This document shows, piece by piece, positions 39,689 through 48,640 of a stretch of DNA of 64,000 nt (position 1 is its first letter; each line of letters begins with the position of its first letter). The stretch spans positions 1-64,000 of the forward strand of contig CAYYDG010000017.1 of the NCBI GenBank assembly GCA_964470555.1. Direction: 5' to 3'. Source of the stretch: RBC074 sp964470555. Its GTDB lineage: Bacteria > Acidobacteriota > Blastocatellia > RBC074. A program made the position numbers and the translations under genes. Below the pieces are notes generated by a model. That model ran no database searches. It was not told where the DNA came from and was given only the letters and a program-made list of their open reading frames with translations.

Positions 39689-42073
39689 ATGCAAACCCCA
39701 CACGCAAATAATGGCAATCAACCCCCCTTCGAGAAAATGGCGAACCGGACGGAAACGTCCGTGACGCCCATCAGCTACACCGAAGGCGTGATTGCGCCCA
39801 GCCCGTACTTTCCGCACGAAATGAAAAGCGAAGAGCCTGCGGGATTTGATGTCCGCGATTTTTTGCGGCGCGTCAATCGGCGCAAATGGATGATTCTGAC
39901 GATTGTCACCATCGCTACGACGATGGCCGCCGTGAATTCCTCGCGCCAGAAATCCATTTATCAGGCGGTGGCGACCATCGAAATCAGCAACAAGAACCAG
40001 ATGTTCGTTCGCGACGGCGACGTGTATTACCAGGACGACAGCCAGGAACAGGAAACCGCCGCGTTTCTGATTCAAAGTTATCCGCTGTTGGAAGAAGTCG
40101 TCGTCAAGCTTGGACTGGATCAGAATCCGAAATTTCTGGTTAGCAGCGAAGAAGAGTCGTTTCTGGATGTGCTGAAAAATCGTGGCCAGAAAAAATCCAG
40201 CGAACAGGTGGTTGTGGAAGCTCCGCCGAATCTGAACCCGGAGATACGCGAATTGCGACTTCAAATTCGCTCGCCGGAAGAAAGCGAGCGATTGGCTCCT
40301 TACGTAGGAATGTTGAGGGGGGGGCTGGGAGTTGAAAAAGTGAAGATGACCCGATTGTTGAGGGTTTCATACAAACACACCAATCCCGAAATTGCCGCGC
40401 TGGCAGCCAATGGCGTGGCCGTCGCGTTCAAGGAATACAGCTACAGCAAAAAGACCGAATCGAACGATATTTCATCCACAGCGCTGGGCAAGGCTACGCG
40501 CGACCTTGAATCGCAAATGCAAAAAGCCGAACAGGCGTTGGCCAATTACACGCGCGCCAACGGCATTTTCTCGCTGGAAGGCAAGGAAGATTTGACGACG
40601 AACAAGCTGGCGGCCTTGCACGACCAGGCAATCCGAGCCGAAACCGACCGCATCATCAAACAATCGCTGTATGAAGACGTGCGACAGGGGCGCGTCGCGC
40701 AATTGCCCGAAGCTCTGGCCAACCAGCAAACGCTCGATCTGCAACGCCGGCTCAGCGATTTGAACGTGACCTTGTCGCAACTCAACGTCAAATACGGTTC
40801 GGAAAATCCCAGAGTGGAGGAAGTAAGAGATCAGATCGTCACGTTACAAAAAGAAATCGGGAGCACGCGCACGCAGCTTTCCGACAAACTGCGAACTGAT
40901 TACGAGCGCGCTCTGCGCGACGAAGCTTCGATGAAGGCGGCGCTCAACCGCGCCAAAGGCGAAGCCGTGCAGCAAAACCAGACTTCGATTCAATTGAACA
41001 TCCTCAAACAGAATGTCGAAACGGCCAAAACTCTGTACACGGATTTTCTGCAAAAAACCAAGCAGGTTGATCTGGAAAAAATTCAAACGGCGCGTGACGT
41101 GTCCGTTGCCGAACCGGCGCGGTTGCCTGGCGGCCCGATTGGACCGTCACGCACGCGCAGCGTTCTGATGGCGTTCTTGCTGAGTCTGGGTGTCGGCATA
41201 GGTCTGGTGTTTCTGCTCGATCATCTGGATAACACGATCAAGACGGTTGACGATGTCAGCCGGTATGTTCGTTTGCCTGCTCTGGGTGTGATTCCGGCAA
41301 TAGGTTCAGGCAATCGTCGCCAACCGCTGCTGTATGGCGCGAAGGTCGGCAAATCGGCTGCCGCTTCCAACGGTCTGCTTTCGCCCAAAGACGCTTACAA
41401 AGATGCAGGCTCTGTGGCCGAAGCTTATCGCATGTTGAGAACTTCGATTTTGCTGGCCGCTGCCGATCATCCGCCCAAAACCGTGCTGGTGACCAGCAGC
41501 CAGCCCGGCGAAGGCAAAACGACCACAGCCATCAACACCAGCATTTGCCTTTCGCAACTCGGCGCGACTGTGCTGTTGATTGACGCTGATATGCGCCGCC
41601 CGCGCATTCACAAAGCCCTGGGCATAGACCATCGGCGCGGTTTGTCGAATTATCTGTCCGGCAACATTTCGCTGAAAACCGTGGTGCAACCGACCAAAGT
41701 GCCGAATCTGTACGTGCTGCCTTCGGGAATCGTGCCGCCGAATTCGGCTGATCTGCTGAGTTCGGAAAAGTTCCGCATTATGCTGCACAAACTGTCACAG
41801 CATTTCGATCACATTCTGATTGATTCGCCGCCGATTGGCAGCGTCACCGATCCGGTCATCATGTCGCGGCTGGTGGATGGCGTGATGTTGATCGTTCACG
41901 GCGGGAAAAGCTCGCGCGAAATGGTCGTCCATTCGCGGCAGGAACTGGCCAACGTCGGCGCAAAAATCTTCGGCGTGGTGTTGAACAACGTCAACATGCA
42001 GCGCGACGGTTACGATTATTACTACCGCCGTTATCAGTACGAATACACGCGCGAAACCGGCCAGTTGAGCTAA
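39689..42073 (+). CDS. Wzc-like polysaccharide co-polymerase / tyrosine autokinase (BY-kinase)
   Basis: 794 aa. A Wzz-type chain-length domain with TM segments at about 72-90 and 490-510 and a long coiled coil (260-450) is fused to a cytoplasmic BY-kinase: Walker A QPGEGKTTT (about 605), Walker A' LLIDADMRRP, Walker B ILIDSPP. The C-terminal tyrosine cluster DGYDYYYRRYQYEY is the autophosphorylation site. AGAGGTAAGAG precedes the ATG. It would control chain length and export of the polysaccharide polymerised by the upstream ligase-family protein. Confidence 0.93.
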   Translation: MQTPHANNGNQPPFEKMANRTETSVTPISYTEGVIAPSPYFPHEMKSEEPAGFDVRDFLRRVNRRKWMILTIVTIATTMAAVNSSRQKSIYQAVATIEISNKNQMFVRDGDVYYQDDSQEQETAAFLIQSYPLLEEVVVKLGLDQNPKFLVSSEEESFLDVLKNRGQKKSSEQVVVEAPPNLNPEIRELRLQIRSPEESERLAPYVGMLRGGLGVEKVKMTRLLRVSYKHTNPEIAALAANGVAVAFKEYSYSKKTESNDISSTALGKATRDLESQMQKAEQALANYTRANGIFSLEGKEDLTTNKLAALHDQAIRAETDRIIKQSLYEDVRQGRVAQLPEALANQQTLDLQRRLSDLNVTLSQLNVKYGSENPRVEEVRDQIVTLQKEIGSTRTQLSDKLRTDYERALRDEASMKAALNRAKGEAVQQNQTSIQLNILKQNVETAKTLYTDFLQKTKQVDLEKIQTARDVSVAEPARLPGGPIGPSRTRSVLMAFLLSLGVGIGLVFLLDHLDNTIKTVDDVSRYVRLPALGVIPAIGSGNRRQPLLYGAKVGKSAAASNGLLSPKDAYKDAGSVAEAYRMLRTSILLAAADHPPKTVLVTSSQPGEGKTTTAINTSICLSQLGATVLLIDADMRRPRIHKALGIDHRRGLSNYLSGNISLKTVVQPTKVPNLYVLPSGIVPPNSADLLSSEKFRIMLHKLSQHFDHILIDSPPIGSVTDPVIMSRLVDGVMLIVHGGKSSREMVVHSRQELANVGAKIFGVVLNNVNMQRDGYDYYYRRYQYEYTRETGQLS

Positions 42074-42091
42074 ATCAGAACAAGCCAGATT

Positions 42092-42208
42092 GACAAAACA
42101 GGATGAACAAGATTTCCGACAGGATTTACACGACGCTCAATTCCAGCAAGATTTCGGTCAGGTTTGAATCCTGTTCATCCTGAAAAAAAATCATGTTGAT
42201 CCTGTTTC
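42092..42208. repeat. Inverted-repeat element, ACAGGATGAACAGGAT type, copy 1
   Basis: Left part 42092-42127 (ACAGGATGAACAAGATTT and ACAGGATT units) pairs imperfectly with right part 42167-42208 (AATCCTGTTCATCCTGA ... TGATCCTGTTT). Further copies at 49508-49569 and 56684-56743. Located between the convergent BY-kinase and DUF1905 genes. Confidence 0.65.
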
Positions 42209-42233
42209 AAAGTTTTCTGCTTCGATTAGGTCG

Positions 42234-42536
42234 TTATTCGTTCTCGGCAATCTGCATCGTCACGGTGACCATGTCGCCGATGTCCACGTTGGCTTTTTTG
42301 CAAACCGGTTCCGGCACTTGAATGAACCAGCGATCAGCGTCCCAGCGTTTCAACGAACGTCGTCCCAGATTGACGCCATTCAATTCGCCGACGATGGTGA
42401 CGTTTTCCTTGACGCCCCAATCGCTGACCAACATGTTCGGCACGACAACGAAACGCGGCAGCTTTGGGTCTTTGCGTTGCAACTTGGCCATCAAACCTAA
42501 AGAGCTTTCTTTCGGATTGGATTTTTTGGTTGGCAT
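42234..42536 (-). CDS. DUF1905 domain protein
   Basis: 100 aa cytoplasmic protein. After a Lys/Ser-rich start, the sequence VVPNMLVSDWGVKENVTIVGELNGVNLGRRSL and the end VDIGDMVTVTMQIAE fit the small beta-barrel DUF1905 fold. Function unknown. AGGAG precedes the ATG at 42536; a longer frame runs into the upstream gene without a site. It starts 20 bp after the FGE-like gene, likely one operon. Confidence 0.75.
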   Translation of the reverse strand: MPTKKSNPKESSLGLMAKLQRKDPKLPRFVVVPNMLVSDWGVKENVTIVGELNGVNLGRRSLKRWDADRWFIQVPEPVCKKANVDIGDMVTVTMQIAENE

Positions 42537-42556
42537 GTTGTTTCTCCTGTTCCGGC

Positions 42557-43657
42557 TTATGATTTGGCGCAACGAAATCCGATGTGCGATCCACCGCTGT
42601 CCACTGCGCCTTTGCCGCGACTGCCGACGTGATACCGCGCGCAGTATTGATCGCTGCACAGAAACGAACCGCTTTTCAGCACACGTTTGGGAATGCCGGG
42701 TTCCTGCGGATCGAAACTGTCCGGGGGGCCTTGCGGATTGCGCGCCGTGCCTGCCGCCGCCAGCCGCGCAAAATAATCAGGCCGATACCAATCCGAACAC
42801 CATTGCCAGACGTTGCCGCCAACGTCGTACAAACCAAACGCATTCGGCGGAAACGCTTTGACCGGCGAAGTCGTGCGATAGCCGTCTTCCATTTTGTTTT
42901 CGTTCGGAAAGCGGCCTTGATAAATGTTGGCCACCCATTTGCCGCCGGGTTTCAATTCGTTTCCCCAGGCGAACATTTTGCCGTCCATTCCGCCGCGCGC
43001 GGCGAATTCAAATTCGGCTTCGGTCGGCAATCGTTTTCCAGCCCATTTGGCATAAGCCATCGCATCAATCCAGGCAATGTGAACCACCGGATGATCTTCG
43101 CGGCCTTTCAAATCGCTGCCCGGCCCTTCCGGGTGTTTCCAGTTTGCGCCGGGTTGGTATTTCCACCAGACATACGGATTATCCAGCGAAATCGGTTGAT
43201 CCGGCGGAGCGAAACATACTGAACCTGGAACCAGCATTTCGGGAGCGGCTCCGGGATAATCCTCGGCTTTAGGTTGGCGTTCGGCGATGGTCACGTATTT
43301 GGTTGCTTTGACGAATTCGGCAAACTGTTTGTTCGTCACCGGAATTTCGTCAATCCAGTACCCGTCCACCGTCACCAGATGCACCGGTTCGGCATCTTTC
43401 ATGTCGCAGGTGTCGCATCCCATGCGAAATGTTCCGCCGGGAATCCAGATCATCCCCGCCGGAGCTTCGCCGGGCGCAGGCGTTTTATTGACGCCCGGCG
43501 CGGAAAATCCCGCCTGATTTGCGGTGGAATCCGACGAATGGCTTGCTGTGTGATGAGCGGAAGGTGATTGCGATTGGTTGCAACCGGTCAGAGCGATCAA
43601 CAGCCACATGGTCGCCAATCTCCATCCCATTCGGAAACAGTTGGTTTTAGAGTTCAT
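42557..43657 (-). CDS. Formylglycine-generating-enzyme-like lipoprotein with intact catalytic cysteines
   Basis: 366 aa. A lipobox (LTGC, Cys26) marks it as a lipoprotein. The FGE-sulfatase domain runs from MIWIPGGTFRMGCDTC to GSHIGFRCAKS. Unlike the SUMF1 protein at 21494-22750 it has C-x4-C in SFLCSDQYCARYHVGSR (Cys334, Cys339), corresponding to the copper-binding catalytic pair of real FGEs that convert a sulfatase Cys to formylglycine. Export to the periplasm fits activation of exported sulfatases, but no sulfatase is in the window. ATG 43657 is chosen; 43675 is also open. Confidence 0.85.
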   Translation of the reverse strand: MNSKTNCFRMGWRLATMWLLIALTGCNQSQSPSAHHTASHSSDSTANQAGFSAPGVNKTPAPGEAPAGMIWIPGGTFRMGCDTCDMKDAEPVHLVTVDGYWIDEIPVTNKQFAEFVKATKYVTIAERQPKAEDYPGAAPEMLVPGSVCFAPPDQPISLDNPYVWWKYQPGANWKHPEGPGSDLKGREDHPVVHIAWIDAMAYAKWAGKRLPTEAEFEFAARGGMDGKMFAWGNELKPGGKWVANIYQGRFPNENKMEDGYRTTSPVKAFPPNAFGLYDVGGNVWQWCSDWYRPDYFARLAAAGTARNPQGPPDSFDPQEPGIPKRVLKSGSFLCSDQYCARYHVGSRGKGAVDSGGSHIGFRCAKS

Positions 43658-43720
43658 GATCTGATGCCAGGACACTTTTGGGGTCTCTGTATGTCTGATG
43701 GTGTCATTGGCGAATTTGAA

Positions 43721-43830
43721 CCTGACACCCGATCCCTTTCACCTGATACCTGAAAACCCGAAAAACCGATTTGGTCGAAGGCTGTTTTTAGTGAAAGTCA
43801 GGTTTCAGGTATTAGGTATAGGGTGTCAGG
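43721..43830. repeat. Inverted-repeat element, CCTGACACC type
   Basis: Left part 43721-43757 (CCTGACACCCGATCCC, CACCTGATACCTGAAAA) pairs imperfectly with right part 43797-43830 (TTTCAGGTATTAGG, TAGGGTGTCAGG). It occupies most of the gap between the FGE-like gene and the end of the pseudokinase-transporter gene. Confidence 0.6.
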
Positions 43831-43945
43831 AAACTCGATGATGAATTTGCCACAACATCCCGGCGCCGTCGAAATCCAAATGTGTGCCGACACTAGGTTC
43901 ATAAATAGATGTTGTGTTGGAAATTGTTCGGTTATCCGCAAACAA

Positions 43946-46900
43946 TCAGATTTTGTATTTCCGCATCAATACGACGCCGTAAATTTCGGCAATGATGGCC
44001 AGCAGCCCGCGCACCAGCATCAGCGGTCCCAGCGACAGATATTGCAGCATCACGCCGGCAATGACCGGAAAGGCCAGATCGGAAACGTCTACGCCGCCTT
44101 CTAAAATGCCCATTGTCCGGCTGCGCTTTGAAAGATTGAAGCTGGACACTTTGGCTGCAATCGCTCCCCAAGTCGGTTTGAATGCCGCTTTGCCGACTTC
44201 GTCAATGGCGCGCGCCGCTCCCATCATCACGCCCAGCAACGCCGTTCCGGCAAACCACGGCACGATCCAGAACATTGCCGAAGTCGCCAGATTGGCCAGC
44301 GAACGCAAGGCTATGACTTTGCCCGCGCCGATGCGATCCGCCAACCAGCCGAAAAACGGCCCGAACAACAACGGCACAAGGGTTTCGGAAACCAGTTTGA
44401 TCCATCCCAACGCCGCGGGCGTGACCTCCAATTTGACGGCCAGAATCGTGAAAAACTCTCCCGTCACCATATACGCCGGAGCCGTCAGCGCAGTGCCGAG
44501 TAACGCAAACGCCCAGACATTCGGCTGTTCCGGTTGAGACGCTGATTCATCGGCAGATTCGGATTTTTCTTTTTTCTCTTTCTTTTGCTTTTTCTTTTCC
44601 TTGATGAAAACGGCGACCAGCACCAGCGACAGCAACGACAACACTGTCGAAGCAATGAAGATCATGACCAGCGCTTTTCGCAGCGGCGCGCTGTCCACGA
44701 TTTTCGGCAGGTCGTCAATCGGAATCTGGCTGAGTTTCATTTCGCGCTGTTCGACGCGAATCACATTGTGCGCCGTCGGATCGGCTTCGTTGCCGGGCAG
44801 CGGAGCGCCGACTTGAATGACCGAACCAGTTTTGACGATTTCTTCAACATTGGCGCCGGAGCGCGTGGTTTTGTCCAGCACGGCGATTGTCACGGTTGCG
44901 GTGCTGAATCCGGCAAATACGGACAGCAGAATGACCAGAACGAACGCCGCCAGCGCTTCGCCGATTCCGCCCGACGTGGATTTCGTCGTTGTGTACCAGG
45001 AATAAGCCTGCGCGATGTGATGTTCATCGGTGTTGTCGGCGATCATCGCCGAAGCCGAAGGGCCTTTGGCGGAATCGGCTATGCCGCGAATCAGGCTGAT
45101 GATGAACAGCAACTGCAACGTGGCCACTGCATACAACACGCTGACCAGCGTGCGAATGGTCAGAGAAACCAGGAAGACTTTTTTCTTGCCGTATTTGTCG
45201 GCCAGCGATCCAAACACGGGACGCAATAACAACGGCACTATGTTTTGAATCAGCACCAGACCCATCACCGAAGTGATGTTCATGCCGAAAACCAGCAGCG
45301 CGTAAAGCGGCACGGCAGTCTTGATCATTCCGCTGGACAAGCGCGACAAAAACGCTTCGACCATCAAGGCGATGACGACTGCGTTGAACGCGCCGTGACC
45401 AAAAGCCTTTTCGCGCGGCAACACTGAAGGCAGCGATGTTTCCCCAACGCCCACCGGTTTGGGAACGACGATTGGGGCCACCGGCAACACGCCGGTCAAT
45501 CGCGCAAACAATCCGCGTCGTGCGCCCGCCGCAGCTTCCAATTCTTCGGCCAGCAACAGCGCGGACGCCTGCCGGTCGGCAGGTTCTTTGGCCAGGGCGC
45601 GGCTGACGACTTCGGCGACGGCTTCGTCCAGATCGCTGCGGCCAAATTCGGCCAGATCAGGCACAGGTGCGGAAATATGTTGCGTGATGAAACGGTCAGT
45701 GAAGGGAGGCGAGCCGGTCAACAGCTCGAACAAGATCGCGCCGAGCGCGTACACATCCGAACGCGCGTCCAGCGGACGGTTCATCCATTGTTCGGGCGAC
45801 GTATATTGCGGCGATCCGTAAACGCCCAACGGTCCGGTCAGTGATTTGGCATCGGCGGCGCGCAGAAACAATTCGTCCACTTTGGCCAGGCCGTAACCGC
45901 CGACTTTGACGATTTCCTGGCCGTGTTGGTCTTGTTCGATGTAAATCGTTTCCGGTTTCAACCCGCGCAGCACGATGCCGTGCAAATGCGCTGCATGCAC
46001 TGCGCCGCAAATCTGATTCATCAAACCGACGACGCGCGTCACGCTCAATCCGCGCTCTTCGTTGATCAGATCGCGCAGCGTGTAACCGGAAAGCAGTTCT
46101 TCGACGATGTACGAAGCGCCTTCTGGCGATTGGCCGAAATCGAAGACCTGCACGGAATTCGGATGTTTGATGTGCGCAGCGACCTGAGCCTGGCGGCGAA
46201 ACCGTTCGACGGCGACGTGATCGTTGACCAGTTCCGGGCGCAAAATGCGGACGGCCACTTCATCGCCGAGCACCGTTCGCCGCGCGCGATACAGCGTGCC
46301 GTTTTCGTCCTGAACCATTTGCGCCGTCAATTCGTAACGACCGTCCAGCAAAATCGGCTGCGACCGTCGTTGCACCTTTTCCAGCAATCCCTCTTCGGAT
46401 TTCTGGCTGACAACTTCCAGTTCTCCGGTTTGATGAACCCTGAACTTCGCCAAATCCACGTTGCCCGATATGGTTTTGAACTTGTCAATTTCCGAAGCTG
46501 AACTGTTCGGTTCGGGTTCAGGCGGAGTCGTTTTGGCTGATTGAACAGGCGGCGGCAAGGGCGGTGGCACGGTTTTTGGCGGCGCTTGAACAACAGGAAT
46601 CGCTTCTTCCACCGTTGGACGCGATTCGATCTCTGCAATCGGCGAAAACCGAAGACTGATGCTGGAGCGTCCCAGATTGATGGAATCGCCCTCTTTCAGT
46701 TCGATTTCCTGTTCGCCGATTTTCCGGTTGTTGACCCGCGTTCCGTTCAGACTTTTAAGGTCTTTGATGAAAACTTTTCCTGCGCGGGCTTCGATTTCGG
46801 CGTGACGGCGGCTGGTGGCTCCGTCTGGAATGACGATGTCGCATTCTGGAGCCTTGCCGATGACCAGAGGTTTTTCAGGCAGCGTCATTTCGTGGGAGCT

Positions 46901-47029
46901 GCCGTCGGCGTAATGGATGGTCAATTGCGCCCGCATTTCGGGTAACACGGCGACTAGAGTCGTCCCGTCCTGATCGCAAAACTTATAGCTGTCTGTATAT
47001 TCTCGTTGGCAGGCAGGGCAGCGTTTCAC
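43946..47029 (-). CDS. Zinc ribbon-FHA-pseudokinase-MFS transporter fusion
   Basis: 1027 aa from GTG 47029 (GAGGCG upstream; relatives start with this zinc ribbon KRCPACQREY...CDQDG). Order: zinc ribbon 1-24; FHA domain 36-130 with SRRHAE and SLNGTRVNN; Pro-rich linker 135-175; kinase-like domain 230-500; MFS transporter 548-1020 with twelve likely TM helices and a Lys-rich central loop. The kinase fold has lost its key residues: no glycine loop, Lys replaced by Arg261, helix-C Glu by Gln280, HRD by LRG (354-356), DFG by GYG (378-380), while SPEQ and DVYALG motifs remain. The MFS half is paralogous to the transporter at 49578-50849. Likely a regulated transporter; substrate unknown. Confidence 0.88.
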   Translation of the reverse strand: MKRCPACQREYTDSYKFCDQDGTTLVAVLPEMRAQLTIHYADGSSHEMTLPEKPLVIGKAPECDIVIPDGATSRRHAEIEARAGKVFIKDLKSLNGTRVNNRKIGEQEIELKEGDSINLGRSSISLRFSPIAEIESRPTVEEAIPVVQAPPKTVPPPLPPPVQSAKTTPPEPEPNSSASEIDKFKTISGNVDLAKFRVHQTGELEVVSQKSEEGLLEKVQRRSQPILLDGRYELTAQMVQDENGTLYRARRTVLGDEVAVRILRPELVNDHVAVERFRRQAQVAAHIKHPNSVQVFDFGQSPEGASYIVEELLSGYTLRDLINEERGLSVTRVVGLMNQICGAVHAAHLHGIVLRGLKPETIYIEQDQHGQEIVKVGGYGLAKVDELFLRAADAKSLTGPLGVYGSPQYTSPEQWMNRPLDARSDVYALGAILFELLTGSPPFTDRFITQHISAPVPDLAEFGRSDLDEAVAEVVSRALAKEPADRQASALLLAEELEAAAGARRGLFARLTGVLPVAPIVVPKPVGVGETSLPSVLPREKAFGHGAFNAVVIALMVEAFLSRLSSGMIKTAVPLYALLVFGMNITSVMGLVLIQNIVPLLLRPVFGSLADKYGKKKVFLVSLTIRTLVSVLYAVATLQLLFIISLIRGIADSAKGPSASAMIADNTDEHHIAQAYSWYTTTKSTSGGIGEALAAFVLVILLSVFAGFSTATVTIAVLDKTTRSGANVEEIVKTGSVIQVGAPLPGNEADPTAHNVIRVEQREMKLSQIPIDDLPKIVDSAPLRKALVMIFIASTVLSLLSLVLVAVFIKEKKKQKKEKKEKSESADESASQPEQPNVWAFALLGTALTAPAYMVTGEFFTILAVKLEVTPAALGWIKLVSETLVPLLFGPFFGWLADRIGAGKVIALRSLANLATSAMFWIVPWFAGTALLGVMMGAARAIDEVGKAAFKPTWGAIAAKVSSFNLSKRSRTMGILEGGVDVSDLAFPVIAGVMLQYLSLGPLMLVRGLLAIIAEIYGVVLMRKYKI

Positions 47030-47046
47030 TGAGACGCCTCGAAAGC

Positions 47047-47163
47047 GACGAAGAGAAGGGGAGATGGAGGGACGAGGCGAGTCTTGCTTGTGAATGCTTG
47101 CCAATCGAAAAACGAATCGGTTTGCAGCGCGCTCTCTCCGTCCCTCAGTCTCTCCTTCTCCCG
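47047..47163. repeat. Inverted-repeat element, GAGGGACGGAGAGA type
   Basis: Left part about 47047-47079 (GAGAAGGGGAGATGGAGGG) pairs imperfectly with right part 47130-47163 (CCGTCCCTCAGTCTCTCC, TTCTCCCGG). It lies between the phytase stop and the GTG start of the fusion protein; if the upstream ATG at 47104 were used, part of this repeat would be translated. Confidence 0.55.
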
Positions 47164-47175
47164 GTCTTGAACTTA

Positions 47176-48507
47176 CTACTTGATGATTAGTTGAAGAGGA
47201 ACCAGTTTGAAATTCTGGTTGCCGTTGTTGTTGAACCCGTCTTGAGCGACGAACACGCCATGCGGGAATGCGGGGCCAAGATTGGCAGTCGTCACATCAA
47301 TGCCGTCGGTTTCTTCCGTGCCGTCCACTTTGTCGCCCTCGGCGATGCGGAATTTTTTGACGAATTCGTTGTTGCCTTCACGGCGATAGACCACAAAGGA
47401 ATGATTGCCCTGGCTTGACGCCATCAGATAGCCCTTGCCGTCTGCGCCGTAAGCAATCGCCAAACCTTCGACATCGGCGAACAAATTGCCGTCACCGACT
47501 TTGCCGACTTGAGTGCGCGTGGTTCCGGCTTCAGGTTCCGCGCCGTATTTCCAAATGCCGATGTCTTCTTCGGCGACGTAAAAATGACCGAGTTGATCGT
47601 CGGCCACGCAGCCTTCGGTGACGCTGCCGACTTTGAAGTTGCGAACTTTCTTCGCATCCACCTTGCCGTTTGCGTCAAACAATTCCCATTGTTCAACGTC
47701 GCCGGATTTGGTGGTGGCGAAATAAAACACCTTGCCCGTTTTTTCGCTGCGGAACAGGCACATTCCATACGCCGTCACATCGTGTTTGATCGAACGAGCG
47801 GCGACGTTTTCCAATTGGCGCGTCGCCGGATTCACTTTATACAGCGCAATGGAATTGTCTTTGCGATTGCTGGCGGCCACTATGCTGACTTTCTGTCCGC
47901 CGAGCGTGAAACCGTCGCGCAAATCCACGTTGTTCATCAATCCATCAGCCAGATACTGGATTTGTTTGCCGCTCAGATCGTATACGGCCAAACCGCCCTG
48001 TTTGTTGGTTCCGATGATTGTGCTTTGCGACGGGTCAGTGGGATGAATCCAGATGGCAGGATCGTCAGCGGCATCGCCTCCGCTGGGAACCGGGTCGGTT
48101 TCAACCGTGGCGTAAATCGCTTCCAGCCCGGTTGTTGAGGCTGCTCCGGCTGCCGGAGCAGGCACGGCGGTTTTAGACGAAGATTTCAGAGATTTCGATT
48201 CCGTTTTCCTGGCTTCTTTGGCGGCTTTTTCATTGGCTTCTTTCAACGCCTTGTCCGCCTTTCGAGATTCTTTGTTTTTGTCCTTTTGCTCGTCATCGTC
48301 GTCATCATTATCGTCGTCGTCATCGTCATCTGACTTCGACTTTTTCTTCTCTTCTTTCTTTTTCTTTTCAGATTTTTTGTCCGAATCATTCGGAACGTCG
48401 AATCCAGCCGAAACTTTTTCCGTGGCCACAGCTACAACCAGAAACAACGCCAGCATAACCAGCAACCATTTTTTTGCGCCAAAATCAGTTTTTGTAGGTT
48501 CGTTCAT
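47176..48507 (-). CDS. Secreted beta-propeller phytase
   Basis: 443 aa. Would hydrolyse myo-inositol hexakisphosphate outside the cytoplasm, with calcium. Signal peptide about 1-36. A highly charged linker (40-115: Lys/Glu runs, an Asp-rich tract, then Lys/Ala-rich) precedes the propeller (about 125-443). Family features: VPSGGDAADDPAIWIHP at the start of the first blade, TNKQGGLAVYDLSG, NNVDLRDGF, AEEDIGIWKY, ADVEGLAIAYG and the final GTEETDGIDVTTANLG...FPHGVFVAQDG. AAGGAG precedes the ATG. Within the ATP-grasp/MFS run, 133 bp after the first ATP-grasp gene. Confidence 0.92.
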   Translation of the reverse strand: MNEPTKTDFGAKKWLLVMLALFLVVAVATEKVSAGFDVPNDSDKKSEKKKKEEKKKSKSDDDDDDDNDDDDDEQKDKNKESRKADKALKEANEKAAKEARKTESKSLKSSSKTAVPAPAAGAASTTGLEAIYATVETDPVPSGGDAADDPAIWIHPTDPSQSTIIGTNKQGGLAVYDLSGKQIQYLADGLMNNVDLRDGFTLGGQKVSIVAASNRKDNSIALYKVNPATRQLENVAARSIKHDVTAYGMCLFRSEKTGKVFYFATTKSGDVEQWELFDANGKVDAKKVRNFKVGSVTEGCVADDQLGHFYVAEEDIGIWKYGAEPEAGTTRTQVGKVGDGNLFADVEGLAIAYGADGKGYLMASSQGNHSFVVYRREGNNEFVKKFRIAEGDKVDGTEETDGIDVTTANLGPAFPHGVFVAQDGFNNNGNQNFKLVPLQLIIK

Positions 48508-48640
48508 AAATCACTTCTCCTTAGGTTTTCTCCAGCACGGGCTTTCAGACCCATTTTGATACGTCGTTAAATCAGGGGGACTCAAAAGCGGCTTCTCTGA
48601 TGAAGTCGCTGCAACCGATGTTGCCAACCTTTTAAGTCAT

